Shown here: one piece after another, positions 14,533 to 23,983 of the stretch
How the letters are laid out: every line of letters starts with the position of its first letter
Position numbering within the stretch: the stretch's first letter is position 1
Source of the DNA: JAFLUQ01 sp964551215
Lineage (GTDB): Bacteria; Bacillota; Clostridia; UMGS1883
Reading direction: 5' to 3'
Assembly (NCBI GenBank): GCA_964551215.1
Contig: CAZKBV010000005.1
Location: 1-41,142 of the forward strand
Length of the DNA stretch: 41,142 nt
Made by a program: the position numbers and the translations under genes
The notes under the pieces: model-generated
What the model was told of the DNA's origin: nothing
Databases searched by the model: none
The model's input: the letters and a program-made list of their open reading frames with translations, nothing else

Positions 14533-17500
14533 TAATAGTACTGGTAGCTTCTTATATATTCACATTCAAGACCCGTGTTCCACACGGTGGTGCTGTCCGG
14601 TTCGCTTTCCCACGCGCCTATGCCGGTATTTAGAATGAGATACATATTTTTTTGATAGCTGGTATCGGGAGCCTTGAAATACGCGCTTCCGTTTACATAC
14701 ATTGTCATATAGTTATAGCCCCAGTCTATGGCGAAGGTATGGTACTGGGTGCGGAGATTGCCTACCGCGCTGCTGGTCTGCCATCCGGCGCCCTCGGTTC
14801 CGCCGTGGGTGGCGGTGTACCATGTTGAAGTACCCTTGCTGGACAGATATTCAAACATATCCGTTTCTGGAGGCCAGCTGTCGCGGCCGTTAAGCCAGAA
14901 GGCCGTCCAGTAGCCGCGAGGGCTGTTGGGCTGTTTGAAGCTGCCTTCAATATAGCTGCCCTTGTTGTAAACCTTACTGTTTATGCTGATAACGCCCGTC
15001 CACGCCACGTAACGTTTCCAAGTTCCGCCGTTGATGGAGTCGCTGTAGCCCGTCTGTCCGGATGAGTTCTTAATCCACTCGTTGTCGCCTCTCTTTGTCG
15101 CCTTAAGAAGCACTCTTCCGCCGCTTACAACAACGTTGCTGTCGCGGTGAACCGCGCTGTGGTTGTGATAGTTTGCGTACCAGGGATAGCCCTTGTACCA
15201 CTGACTGCTGAGCGTGCTGCCGTTAAAGGAGTCGGAAACGTAGCTGTTGGCTTCGTTTCTCAAATGGAAGGTGCAGGCCTTTCTAATTCCGCTTCCGGTG
15301 TTATCGGTTATTTCGGCAACCGTTATTATGCTTCCGTTAAGACGAAGGTAAAGCTTAGGATTGCGGTAAAGCTGATAGGAGAAGGCCGTGCTTCCCGCGC
15401 CGCAAATGTTGTTGACCTTGTTAAAGGTGGCGTCTCGGCGGAATTGATCGGTGTCGGAATACTTCTGCACGCTTACGTTCCAGCTTGTATCGGCAACCAC
15501 AAAATATCCCGGCTTATCCATAAGCTCGAAGGAGACGCTTTCGGGGTCGGCGAGGCCGCGTCGTTCCACAATTCTTGTGTAGTAGGGGTTCTGATTGCTT
15601 GATACGCCCAGAGCCGAACCGGCGGCGTTGGCGTGTACCACGTAATAGCCGTTGCCGGCGTATTCGTTTTCAAGGCGGATAACGCCGTTTACGGCCGCCA
15701 AGGAATTTTTGGAGACGCCTGTGTCTATAACTTCAATATTGTCAATATAGATATTTCCGCTGGTTCCCGCGCCGGTGTTGATTATAAGGGTGTTTATGGG
15801 TTTATTTACCCAATCCGCGCCGTCGCCGGTAGGTATCGTAACAGTACGGCTTGAAACGAGCGAGCCGTCGGTAACCTTTACCGTCATATTGCCGAGGTTG
15901 GGATTTACGCTGATTTCAAAGCTCCAAACCTTATCCGTGCCGAGACGGTTGCTGCCGGTGCCGACAAGAGCGGAATAGCTGCCCTTATTGTACCATATGG
16001 AGCTGTTCATGTTAAATTGCATACCGTCTGTCTGGGGGCTGAATCGGGCTTGAAGGGCGAGAGGATTGGTCGTATCGTCGCCGCCCTCGTTGTGGCCCCG
16101 TCCCAAAGCGAAGCCGCCGTATTCTCCCGATATGGGAGCGTACATATCGAACTTAAGCTTTGTTATATTTGTTTTGGAAAATTCGGGAAGGTCAATATAG
16201 GCGAACACGCCGCCCGCGCCCTTTGTGCTGTCGCCGTCGCGGCTTACGAGGTCGTAAAGGTGGAGGGCGTTGCCTCCCATGAGGGATCTCTCAATGTTTA
16301 CATCCAGCATTGTTCCGTAGGAGGAGGTGTAGCTTTGATTGGTTTCCTTTATAAGAGCCGAGGATATTCCGTCAATTTCGTCGCGAATCTTTTCCCCGGC
16401 GGTAAAGCCGGAAAAGTCCTCGCTGAACATTACGGTTCCTTCTGTTACGTCGGAATCGGGTACGGCGGTGACGGAGAAATCGTCGATGTACATTTCGCAC
16501 TTTCCGCCCGCGCCGGAGTTAAACATAATGGTATTTACGCTGCTGTTGCTCCATGTCTGAGTTATGGTGCGCTCATTGTTAAACAGGCCGTACCGAACTA
16601 TGGAGGATTCCGTTCTGCTTCCGTCGGAAACGGTCACTATAACCGTATTGGAGCTTTCGTCAACGTCAAGAGCCACATCCCACAGGCAGTTGGAGCTGAA
16701 GGCTGTGCCGGAGCCGAGAAGGGAGGTTTGGCTGCCCTCGTTATAGGTTATGGAGCGCATATAATTGAAGCTCATCTTGTTTTTGCCGGAGGGCGAAAGC
16801 CTGAGCTGGAACGCCACAGGGTGGGAGGTATCGGCGCCGCCCTTGACGGTTCCGCCGCTGAGGGTAAGCCCGGCCCACTGGGCGTTATAGGTGTTGTCTT
16901 CAATGGTGTTGGGAACGAACCACTTGAATCGAATTTTATAATGCTCCGACGGAATTTCCAGCTTATGGAAAACTCCTATGCTTCCCGCGCCGGTGGTTTC
17001 GTCGCCGTCGCGATCGACATTATCGTATATGTGTAGGGCTGTGTTGCCTTCGCTCATGCCCATTGCCGCCGGGGAAAGAGCGAAGTCGGCGAAAAGGTCG
17101 GTTCCCTTGGAGGGAGTATAGTCGGTATAGGTCATTTCATTGAGAGCCGCGCTGCCCCAGCCGGATTCCGAGCCGTCGGCGCTGTCGCCAACAACCTCGC
17201 CGTTTAAGCCCTCAAAATCCGTATATTCGCCTACGGTAACGCCGGAAAGGTCGTTCATGGGGCCGTAGGCTTCAAAGGCGGTTACGCTAAACCAGTCGCC
17301 ACTGTCCTCAACGAGGCCTTCATCGGTTATTTTATTGGCTTTCCAGCCGTAGCCCCTTATGCGGACATAGGCCGCCGTTTCGGGAGAAAAGCTGAAATAT
17401 TCAACGGAATTTGTCCGACCGGAGGAATAGCGGGGCGAGATGATTTCGTTCCACATTTCGCCGTCGTCGGATATATCCACCGCAAAGAGAGAGTAGCGGC

Positions 17501-20500
17501 TCTTTCCGTTGTAGAAAGCAAGACCGATTGTATGCAGGTCGTATACTCCGCCCAAATCTATTACCGCCCACTGGGGGTCGCGGTTATTGTAATCCGCTTG
17601 GGCGGACCAGCGGGTAGAAAGATCGCGGGTGAGTATATTTACGGCCTCGTTACCGGATTGCTGGGCGGAGGCGGTGATATATCTTTCAAGGGTGGGGATA
17701 AGAATACAATCGCCGGTATCGGGCTTCTTGTTTTCCCCATTGGGGTTTCTGGAATCCACTTTGGGAATATAAGGCGTAAGACCGGTAATATCGTTCCAAA
17801 GCATAACGCCGGCGTATCCGGTATCTATAGATACATTTTTAACGGAGGTTACGGCTCTTTCGGAATTGGCGGGAACGGTTATTTCTTCGCTTTCCACGCT
17901 TTGAAGCTTGCCTTCGTCATCGTATTTCGCCGCAATAACGGTAACCTTTTTATCCGCCGAGGTGCCGTTAAAAATGTCGGCAACGCAGTGGGCATAGGCG
18001 GAAAGATTGGCGTCCATCGCATTTTCCACCGAAGCGGACATGGTAAACACCGGTGAATAGGAGCATAGCAAATACGCGTTAAGGCCGTCCTTATCCATAA
18101 CAATGCTGTCGGTAAGCTTTGTTATATCGCTATTTTCCGCGTCAAGCCCCGTTACGGTATAGGCTCCGTCAAGTATCGTGAAATCGTCCTCGGAGAGGGT
18201 GAATGTGTCGCCAAAGGGGATGTTGACGGGAGCGGTGTAAATTTCCTCCCCTTCATACATATAATGAAGCGTCATATCGCCGCCCCGTCCCAAAACGGGA
18301 GCAAGGCGAGGCTCCAAAATATAAGTCAGGCAGTCGGGGAGAACCAGCGTCATGCTCTTTTCGGAGGCGGGAGTCGTTAAGAACACCTCTACGGTGTCTC
18401 CCTTGTTAAAAGTGGAAAGATATTCGGTAAATTCACGGGAATCCATGTCCAGAACATCTTCGTATTTATTGCCGGTTTTTATTACAATGCCGCCGATGTA
18501 TTCCGGAATATTCTCGTTTTCGGCGAGAGTAAAGGTAAGGCGGTAATCCGTTTCCGGCTCAACGTCAAATTCGTTGTAAAGCTGGCCGAAGGCGTCGCCG
18601 TAGTAGGCTTCATGCACGGTTATTACGGCTTCCGCCGAAACGGAGTCGGAATGTTCTATATCGCCGTAAAGGGTAAATTCCCCCTTCGTTCCGTAAGAGC
18701 GGAAGTCGGTTTCGTCCCAGCGCCAGACAACGTTTTCCGTTACGGGAGTGCCGTTGTCGAGATACGCCGCTACGGTTGAGGGCAGGGAGGGCTTGACTCC
18801 CCGATAGGTTTCGGCTTCCACAGCGTCGGCGGAGATTATTTCCCTGCGGACGTATTTTATCAAAATTTCATTCCCGTCCTCGTTAAGAGAATCCAAATGA
18901 AGGTCCGGGTCTTTTTCGTCATCCGCCGGAGGATTGGGAGAGGTCAGAAAGTCGTAATAGTATATCCCTTCGGGGTCGGCTTCGGGGTAGTATATGGGGT
19001 TGGGGATTGCGCTTTGGTATTCGTAAGGGTGATTTAGCTTTCCCTTTAGGCTGATAGGCTCGGCAATATCCACGGTTTTGCCGCCTATTTCAGCCACGCT
19101 GCGCACCGTTACGGGGGCGTCGGGAATGTAGTTCGTTGTGCGAAGCACGGGAGCCGATTCTTCGCCGCTTTCCTTGGAGGCGGCTATCGTAGCGCAGGTA
19201 TTTGCCTCAATGTAGAAGGAAAGGTTTTCGTCGTCTCTGTGGTTACGGACAAAGTCGGTAACGTCAAGCTCAATCCAGCTTGCGCTGAAGGAGGATTGCT
19301 TAACGGAAAGGGAGGAGATGTACTCGGCTCCCAGCATATCGCTTTCGGAGCCGTTCCACGTCAGGGAGGTTTCGTCCCAGCTGTCGTTTTCGGGAGCTAT
19401 GCCGTAAACGCTGTACGTTACGGTGGCGTTGTTAGCTATGCTTGTAACGTAAAGACGGATTTTGGAGCTTACTATTGAATCAATTTCCGCCTGACGCTCG
19501 GGGTCATAGTAGCTTTCCCCGAAGTCGCCGCCGTTAAAGCGGAGGAAGGCTTTCCTGTTTGTGTTAGCCGCGCCGGCTCCCTCCGCCAAGCTGATTCTAA
19601 GCTCCTCGGTGTTATGAGGCGTATTTGGCTCATCAAACTGAGTATAGGCGTCGGCTATGACGGTACGGTCGTTTATGTCCCCTTCCTCCACCAAAACAGT
19701 AAGCTGTACGGGCATACCGCTTAAGGTAAGGGAGCCGTACACAATAAAGGAGCCTACCGAGGCGTAGCTTTCGGAAGCGATTTCGTCCCAAAGAACATCC
19801 ATAGAATGGGAGGAGCCGTCGCTCAAATCCACCACTAAAGACGAAGGAAGCGAAGGCGCGCTGCCGGGAGCGGTGGACACAGTGGGAACTCTCACTCCCG
19901 TTATTCCAAGCACCGTTACCCTCGCGCTGACGGGGTCTGATTCAATGCCTATAAGAGTTCCCATAACGGTAAATTCTCCGCCGGAGCTGTAGCTTTCCTC
20001 GGATATTTCCGACCAAGCAACGGGATAGACTTCGCTGCTGCCATCGTTAAACATCACCGTGATTTTTTCCGGAAGAAGGGGCTTTTCGTACTGGGCGGTT
20101 GTCGCGTTTATTTCCTCGAAGCCGGTTATGGCTTTGTTTTCATAAATAAGATATATATCGCTTTCCCCGCTCGGAACCGTAAAGGGGAAGGGGTTTACGG
20201 CGGCGGTTTTTTCCGAGGAAAAATAATATCCGCCGTCAATCGACATCGGGTAGTCTTCGGGGGTGAAAAGCTGACCTTGGGGCAGAGTAAAGGTCTTTGC
20301 CGCCGCGATGTCGTTCTTTTGAGCGTCGGTATAGTGGAGGGTGAGGCGAGAGTTTTCGCGGCTTATGTATTCCACATAGGGGCAGGAAAATTCGTTCGCG
20401 CAGTTGGAAGAATAGAAGTATTCTATGGCCGTATCGCAGGAAAGGACAAAGGAGTATATGCCGTCCTGACTTTGATTGGCGTTCACGTAATCCGTAAGGT

Positions 20501-21563
20501 CGATTTTGAAGAAGCTGAGCGGCATATTTACATCGTCGTCCACAACGGTAAAGGACGCGGCGGCCTCTCCCGAAGCCTTGGGAGCGTTGCTCAAAACGAG
20601 GTCGCCCTCGCTCCAGTCGTTTGAAACGGGAGCGAGAGAAACGGTGTTATCGGCATTGTCGACGCTTTTACCTCTCAAAACAAGGGTAACCCTGTCGTAA
20701 TGGACGGCGGCGCTTTCATCGGGGAGCTTAAATTTGATATAGGAATTTCGTTCGGCTCCGGCGGGATTATTGCCGCTTACGGAAGCCACGCACAGGGAAT
20801 CCTCGCTTCCGTGGGGATTGTCTCTTTCCCCGTCTTTATCAAAGGTAAAGGAATCCTCCATAAGGTAGGTTCGCCCCCACCGAGAGGAGGAAAGCTGACC
20901 GTCCGTTTCTATTTCCAGCGCAGGCCGCGCGGAAGAAACGCCGTATTCCTTGGAATAAAAATCCAGACCGGCGGCGGGACACATTACGCGGAAGGAATAT
21001 GTCTCCTTGGGATTGGTACGGATGTAGTTTGTTAAATCTATTTCAATGACGGAGCCTACAGCCGTATTATTTGAAATAAGGCTGCTGACGCCGGCGGTAT
21101 TTTTAACCTCGGGAGCGTTGCTTCGGGTGAGAGTATCCTCGCTCCAGCCGTCGCCGCAGTCAAAGGCTATGAGGCTTACGCCGGTGACCTTGTCGGAATT
21201 TTTAAGAGCGCAGGCCGAAGTAAGCTTCAGCACGGCGGAGGATATGGAATTAACATCCATGCCGTCAAGGTCGAATTTAAGCATTATGTCTCTGGAATAT
21301 TTAAGTTCGTTTCCTTCGATGCCGGTATAGCCGGGGTCGGCGGGCAGAGGATTGTCGGGGTGGTAGCCGATTTCCAGAGTTGTTTTGCCGCCGTAGACTT
21401 CGTTTTCGCTTCCGCTTTGAAAGCTGACGAAGCTGTCGTCCGTCGGCAGCAGACGCAGAGTGTCCTTCGCCGCAACGGCCGCAGGCAAAGCCGGTGTAAA
21501 CGCCGTAACGGAAAGAACCAGCGCGGCGGATAAAAGCAGCGCCAAAAGCTTTTTGAATTTCAT
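14532..21563 (-). CDS. Giant secreted multi-modular glycoside hydrolase, GH16 at C-terminus
   Basis: The 2343-aa secreted protein has a signal peptide at 1-32. Approximate modules: DNRLRE/CBM96-like domains at 35-220, 230-400 and 635-810; Big_4-type Ig-like domains at 480-550, 560-625 and 910-983; an uncharacterised beta-rich region to 1285; an F5/8 type C (discoidin) domain at 1290-1435; two homologous jelly-roll modules at 1448-1700 and 1712-1947; an AbfB (CBM42-like) beta-trefoil at 1953-2103; and GH16 at 2107-2343. The GH16 active site WPPETDMFE retains E2233, D2235 and E2238, so it should be an active beta-glycanase or galactanase; substrate unknown. No LPXTG, SLH or dockerin was seen. 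GGAGG (21571-21575) fits the second ATG (21563), not the one at 21569. Confidence 0.9.
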   Translation of the reverse strand: MKFKKLLALLLSAALVLSVTAFTPALPAAVAAKDTLRLLPTDDSFVSFQSGSENEVYGGKTTLEIGYHPDNPLPADPGYTGIEGNELKYSRDIMLKFDLDGMDVNSISSAVLKLTSACALKNSDKVTGVSLIAFDCGDGWSEDTLTRSNAPEVKNTAGVSSLISNNTAVGSVIEIDLTNYIRTNPKETYSFRVMCPAAGLDFYSKEYGVSSARPALEIETDGQLSSSRWGRTYLMEDSFTFDKDGERDNPHGSEDSLCVASVSGNNPAGAERNSYIKFKLPDESAAVHYDRVTLVLRGKSVDNADNTVSLAPVSNDWSEGDLVLSNAPKASGEAAASFTVVDDDVNMPLSFFKIDLTDYVNANQSQDGIYSFVLSCDTAIEYFYSSNCANEFSCPYVEYISRENSRLTLHYTDAQKNDIAAAKTFTLPQGQLFTPEDYPMSIDGGYYFSSEKTAAVNPFPFTVPSGESDIYLIYENKAITGFEEINATTAQYEKPLLPEKITVMFNDGSSEVYPVAWSEISEESYSSGGEFTVMGTLIGIESDPVSARVTVLGITGVRVPTVSTAPGSAPSLPSSLVVDLSDGSSHSMDVLWDEIASESYASVGSFIVYGSLTLSGMPVQLTVLVEEGDINDRTVIADAYTQFDEPNTPHNTEELRISLAEGAGAANTNRKAFLRFNGGDFGESYYDPERQAEIDSIVSSKIRLYVTSIANNATVTYSVYGIAPENDSWDETSLTWNGSESDMLGAEYISSLSVKQSSFSASWIELDVTDFVRNHRDDENLSFYIEANTCATIAASKESGEESAPVLRTTNYIPDAPVTVRSVAEIGGKTVDIAEPISLKGKLNHPYEYQSAIPNPIYYPEADPEGIYYYDFLTSPNPPADDEKDPDLHLDSLNEDGNEILIKYVRREIISADAVEAETYRGVKPSLPSTVAAYLDNGTPVTENVVWRWDETDFRSYGTKGEFTLYGDIEHSDSVSAEAVITVHEAYYGDAFGQLYNEFDVEPETDYRLTFTLAENENIPEYIGGIVIKTGNKYEDVLDMDSREFTEYLSTFNKGDTVEVFLTTPASEKSMTLVLPDCLTYILEPRLAPVLGRGGDMTLHYMYEGEEIYTAPVNIPFGDTFTLSEDDFTILDGAYTVTGLDAENSDITKLTDSIVMDKDGLNAYLLCSYSPVFTMSASVENAMDANLSAYAHCVADIFNGTSADKKVTVIAAKYDDEGKLQSVESEEITVPANSERAVTSVKNVSIDTGYAGVMLWNDITGLTPYIPKVDSRNPNGENKKPDTGDCILIPTLERYITASAQQSGNEAVNILTRDLSTRWSAQADYNNRDPQWAVIDLGGVYDLHTIGLAFYNGKSRYSLFAVDISDDGEMWNEIISPRYSSGRTNSVEYFSFSPETAAYVRIRGYGWKANKITDEGLVEDSGDWFSVTAFEAYGPMNDLSGVTVGEYTDFEGLNGEVVGDSADGSESGWGSAALNEMTYTDYTPSKGTDLFADFALSPAAMGMSEGNTALHIYDNVDRDGDETTGAGSIGVFHKLEIPSEHYKIRFKWFVPNTIEDNTYNAQWAGLTLSGGTVKGGADTSHPVAFQLRLSPSGKNKMSFNYMRSITYNEGSQTSLLGSGTAFSSNCLWDVALDVDESSNTVIVTVSDGSRTESSIVRYGLFNNERTITQTWSNSSVNTIMFNSGAGGKCEMYIDDFSVTAVPDSDVTEGTVMFSEDFSGFTAGEKIRDEIDGISSALIKETNQSYTSSYGTMLDVNIERSLMGGNALHLYDLVSRDGDSTKGAGGVFAYIDLPEFSKTNITKLKFDMYAPISGEYGGFALGRGHNEGGDDTTNPLALQARFSPQTDGMQFNMNSSIWYNKGSYSALVGTGSNRLGTDKVWSFEISVNPNLGNMTVKVTDGSLVSSRTVTIPTGDGADWVNKPINTLIINTGAGTSGNIYIDNIEVIDTGVSKNSLAAVNGVIRLENEYAGNGYYVVHANAAGSALGVSSNQNPYYTRIVERRGLADPESVSFELMDKPGYFVVADTSWNVSVQKYSDTDQFRRDATFNKVNNICGAGSTAFSYQLYRNPKLYLRLNGSIITVAEITDNTGSGIRKACTFHLRNEANSYVSDSFNGSTLSSQWYKGYPWYANYHNHSAVHRDSNVVVSGGRVLLKATKRGDNEWIKNSSGQTGYSDSINGGTWKRYVAWTGVISINSKVYNKGSYIEGSFKQPNSPRGYWTAFWLNGRDSWPPETDMFEYLSSKGTSTWYTATHGGTEGAGWQTSSAVGNLRTQYHTFAIDWGYNYMTMYVNGSAYFKAPDTSYQKNMYLILNTGIGAWESEPDSTTVWNTGLECEYIRSYQYY

Positions 21564-21594
21564 GTTCATCCCTCCAAGGTTGTACTATATAATA

Positions 21595-21623
21595 ATTATA
21601 GCATAACAAGGGGAAAATGGCAA
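21595..21623 (-). promoter_or_regulatory. Promoter of the GH16 gene
   Basis: Minus strand: TTGCCA (21618-21623), 17-bp spacer, TATAAT (21595-21600), about 20 bp ahead of the ribosome binding site. Confidence 0.8.
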
Positions 21624-21689
21624 GGATTATTTTCTGCTTTCGCCGAAATAATCTTTATCGAAACCTTTGAAGATGTCCGGCGTAAGCCG

Positions 21690-21728
21690 CCGCAAAATTT
21701 ACACATAACAAACGTATAAATTTTGCGG
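21690..21728. repeat. Perfect 12-bp inverted repeat between divergent genes
   Basis: CCGCAAAATTTA (21690-21701) and TAAATTTTGCGG (21717-21728) pair perfectly across a 15-nt loop. It lies upstream of both divergent promoters, so it could be an operator or a leftover terminator; no reading frame surrounds it. Confidence 0.6.
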
Positions 21729-21746
21729 TATTTTATAAAAAACCAC

Positions 21747-21775
21747 TTGCAATCGGCGCGAAACTTGTGTATAAT
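21747..21775 (+). promoter_or_regulatory. Promoter of the HydS-type sensory operon
   Basis: TTGCAA (21747-21752), 17-bp spacer, TATAAT (21770-21775). Confidence 0.82.
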
Positions 21776-21808
21776 GTTATTAAACAATAAAAACGGGAGG
21801 ATGGCAGT

Positions 21809-22162
21809 ATGAAGCTCGCGGAAATAAAAGAAATCTTAAACGCAAAGGTGTTTACGGGGGAGGATAGTCTTGAAAGGGAAGTGTTCTCGGCCTGCGGAAG
21901 CGACCTTATGAGCGATGTTCTGGCTTTTGTCAAGGATCAGGCTCTTTTGCTGACGGGTCTTGTGAACGGTCAGGTGATACGTACAGCCGAAATGATGGAC
22001 ATCCATGCGGTGATTTTCATAAGAGGCAAGGAGCCTTCTCAGGATATAATCAACCTCGCCGAAAGTCGTGATATAGTTATAATGGCCACGGAAATGCCCA
22101 TGTATCCCGCCTGCGGAAAGCTTTATTCCGCCGGTCTTATAGGGGAAGGCGTGCGGAAATGA
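21809..22162 (+). CDS. DRTGG domain protein 1
   Basis: A 117-aa stand-alone DRTGG-like domain (KLAEIKEILNAKVFTGEDSLEREVFSACGSDLMSDVLAFVKDQALLLTGL...VIRTAEMMDIHAVIFIRGK). In other proteins DRTGG domains sit beside CBS or phosphotransacetylase domains and are thought to sense small ligands; the ligand is not known. Single-domain versions recur beside clostridial hydrogenase-like genes. First gene of a five-gene operon; its stop overlaps the next start (ATGA), which suggests tightly coupled production with the HATPase protein. Confidence 0.82.
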   Translation: MKLAEIKEILNAKVFTGEDSLEREVFSACGSDLMSDVLAFVKDQALLLTGLVNGQVIRTAEMMDIHAVIFIRGKEPSQDIINLAESRDIVIMATEMPMYPACGKLYSAGLIGEGVRK

Positions 22163-22587
22163 GCGAGGCTTTGATGAAGCTCCATTACAATGTGGACGGA
22201 ACGGATTTCACCGTGGCGGGGGAGGCCAGCGGCGCCGTAAAAAAGGTGCTTAAGCAGCTTGGCATCAGCTCGGAGGTTATCCGTAAGGTTGCCATTGCGA
22301 TGTACGAGTGTGAAATAAATATGGTTATTCACGCCAACGGCGGAGTTATAGACGTGGAAATATCCCCAGATAAAATAAGGATGATACATAAGGACGTGGG
22401 TCCGGGTATACCCGACGTGGAAAAGGCCATGCAGGCCGGGTTTTCCACCGCCAGCCAAGAGGTCAGGGAGCTTGGCTTCGGCGCGGGAATGGGGCTTCCG
22501 AATATGAAAAAATATACGGACGAAATGAAAATTACATCCGAAGTGGGTAAAGGCACCACTGTGGATATGACGGTCTATATCAATTAA
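22159..22587 (+). CDS. HATPase-domain protein, anti-sigma factor/serine kinase-like (RsbW type)
   Basis: A 142-aa GHKL ATP-binding domain with an N box (YECEINMVIHA), G1 box (DVGPGIPD) and G2 box (GFGAGMGLPN), the pattern of RsbW/SpoIIAB-type anti-sigma kinases. There is no histidine kinase dimerisation domain or transmembrane segment. Placed between a DRTGG protein and a HydS-like iron-sulfur protein, it is a good candidate output module of a redox or H2 signal, by phosphorylating or sequestering an unknown partner. No sigma factor or anti-anti-sigma gene is adjacent. Confidence 0.87.
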   Translation: MSEALMKLHYNVDGTDFTVAGEASGAVKKVLKQLGISSEVIRKVAIAMYECEINMVIHANGGVIDVEISPDKIRMIHKDVGPGIPDVEKAMQAGFSTASQEVRELGFGAGMGLPNMKKYTDEMKITSEVGKGTTVDMTVYIN

Positions 22588-22632
22588 AAATCAAAAAAGA
22601 GAAATTCTGTTAATTCGGAGGGCAGCGTTAAA

Positions 22633-23934
22633 ATGGGAGAAGTTGAAAAAAGACGTCACAGCGTAACGCTGGACCGGAATATGTGCAAGGGATGCACTAC
22701 CTGTATACGCTTTTGCCCAACTCAGGCAATACGCGTCCAAAACGGAAAGGCCAAAATAATCGACGAAAGGTGCATAGACTGCGGCGAATGTATACGCCGC
22801 TGCCAGTACCACGCGAAAAAAGCGATTACCGACAGCTTTGAGATGCTTAAAAGCTTTAAATATAAAATCGCTCTTCCGGCGCCGGCCTTTTGCGGTCAGT
22901 TTTCCAAGGCCGACGATTTCAATATTGTGCTTACGGGGCTTAAAAAGCTCGGCTTTGACCACGTTTTCGAGGTAGCGCGGGGAGCCGAGGTGGTAACGGA
23001 AAAAATGAAGGAGCTTATAGCCGCGGGGGACGCGAAGCTTCCCGTTATATCCTCCGCCTGTCCGGCGGTGGTAAGGCTTGTAGCCGTAAAATATCACGAA
23101 CTTATGGATCATGTCGCCCCTCTTACTTCGCCTATGGAGGCCGCGGCGGAAATGGCAAGGCGCGAGGCTATGGAAAAAACAGGTCTGCCGGACGAGGATA
23201 TAGGCGTTTTCTTCATAACGCCCTGCCCCGCGAAGGTTACGGCAATAAAATGGCCCATAGCCCTGCAACGCTCCAACATAGACGGAGCTATATCCATCAA
23301 GGACGTATATATGCGCCTTGCTCACAGCATAGATAAGCTTACGGAGGTTGAAAATCTCTGCGTCGCCGGAATTAACGGCGTCCGCTGGGCAAACCACGGC
23401 GGCGAGGCGGAGGCCTTGGGACGCGAAAAATATATAGCCGTGGACGGCATCGCCAATGTGATTGAGGTGTTAGATCAGCTTGAGGACGAAAAAATCAACG
23501 ATGTGGAATTTATTGAGGCTCTTGCCTGTACGGGAGGCTGCGTGGGCGGATGTCTCACCGTTGAGAATAATTTTGTCGCCAATTCCCGCATAAGGCGAAT
23601 TTCCCAAAGGCTGGAGGACAAAAAGGGAGTGGCGGACGACGCGCTGCATCTTTATTGGAACAAGAAAATTGAGTATAAGCCGTTTACTCCTCTTGACGAA
23701 AATTTGAGCATAGCCATGCAGAAGGCAATGCGGATGAATGAGATTTATCAGGGACTTCCCCAGCTTGACTGCGGCTCCTGCGGCGCGCCGTCGTGCTACG
23801 CGCTGGCCGAGGATATAGTACGGGGCAAGGCCAATGAGACGGACTGCATTTTCAAGCTGAGAAGCAGAGTAAGCGAGCTGGCAAAGGAAATGGCGGAGTT
23901 GGAAAGCAAGCTCCCGCCTTCAATGAATAATTAG
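22633..23934 (+). CDS. HydS-like [FeFe]-hydrogenase homologue, putative sensory
   Basis: The 433-aa product has two 4Fe-4S motifs (C18, C21, C24, C28 and C47, C50, C53, C57), an [FeFe]-hydrogenase large-subunit-type core at about 75-330, and a C-terminal Fe-S domain (C380, C383, C388, C405: DCGSCGAPSC) ending in a short helix. The H-cluster motifs are altered: L1 reads SSACP (A142-C143 where catalytic enzymes have Cys-Cys), L2 reads TPCPAKVTA without the final Glu, and L3 keeps C299 and C303 (LACTGGCVGGC). The four ligand-type Cys are thus present but the proton-transfer Cys and the Glu are not, as described for putative sensory hydrogenases (groups C/D). There is no PAS domain in this protein. 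The neighbours DRTGG, HATPase and PHP suggest signalling. Confidence 0.87.
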   Translation: MGEVEKRRHSVTLDRNMCKGCTTCIRFCPTQAIRVQNGKAKIIDERCIDCGECIRRCQYHAKKAITDSFEMLKSFKYKIALPAPAFCGQFSKADDFNIVLTGLKKLGFDHVFEVARGAEVVTEKMKELIAAGDAKLPVISSACPAVVRLVAVKYHELMDHVAPLTSPMEAAAEMARREAMEKTGLPDEDIGVFFITPCPAKVTAIKWPIALQRSNIDGAISIKDVYMRLAHSIDKLTEVENLCVAGINGVRWANHGGEAEALGREKYIAVDGIANVIEVLDQLEDEKINDVEFIEALACTGGCVGGCLTVENNFVANSRIRRISQRLEDKKGVADDALHLYWNKKIEYKPFTPLDENLSIAMQKAMRMNEIYQGLPQLDCGSCGAPSCYALAEDIVRGKANETDCIFKLRSRVSELAKEMAELESKLPPSMNN

Positions 23935-23935
23935 A

Positions 23936-23965
23936 ACGCAAAATCAATAAACGCAAAATCAATAA
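23936..23965 (+). repeat. 15-bp tandem duplication
   Basis: ACGCAAAATCAATAA occurs twice in direct succession, in the gap before AAGGAGG of the second DRTGG gene. It only lengthens the gap; no function is apparent. Confidence 0.85.
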
Positions 23966-23983
23966 AAAGGAGGCGAAGCCTTA

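Noticed and set aside
22159..22587. Histidine kinase of a two-component system
   Set aside because: Only the ATPase domain is present; no phosphoacceptor His domain or response regulator gene is nearby.
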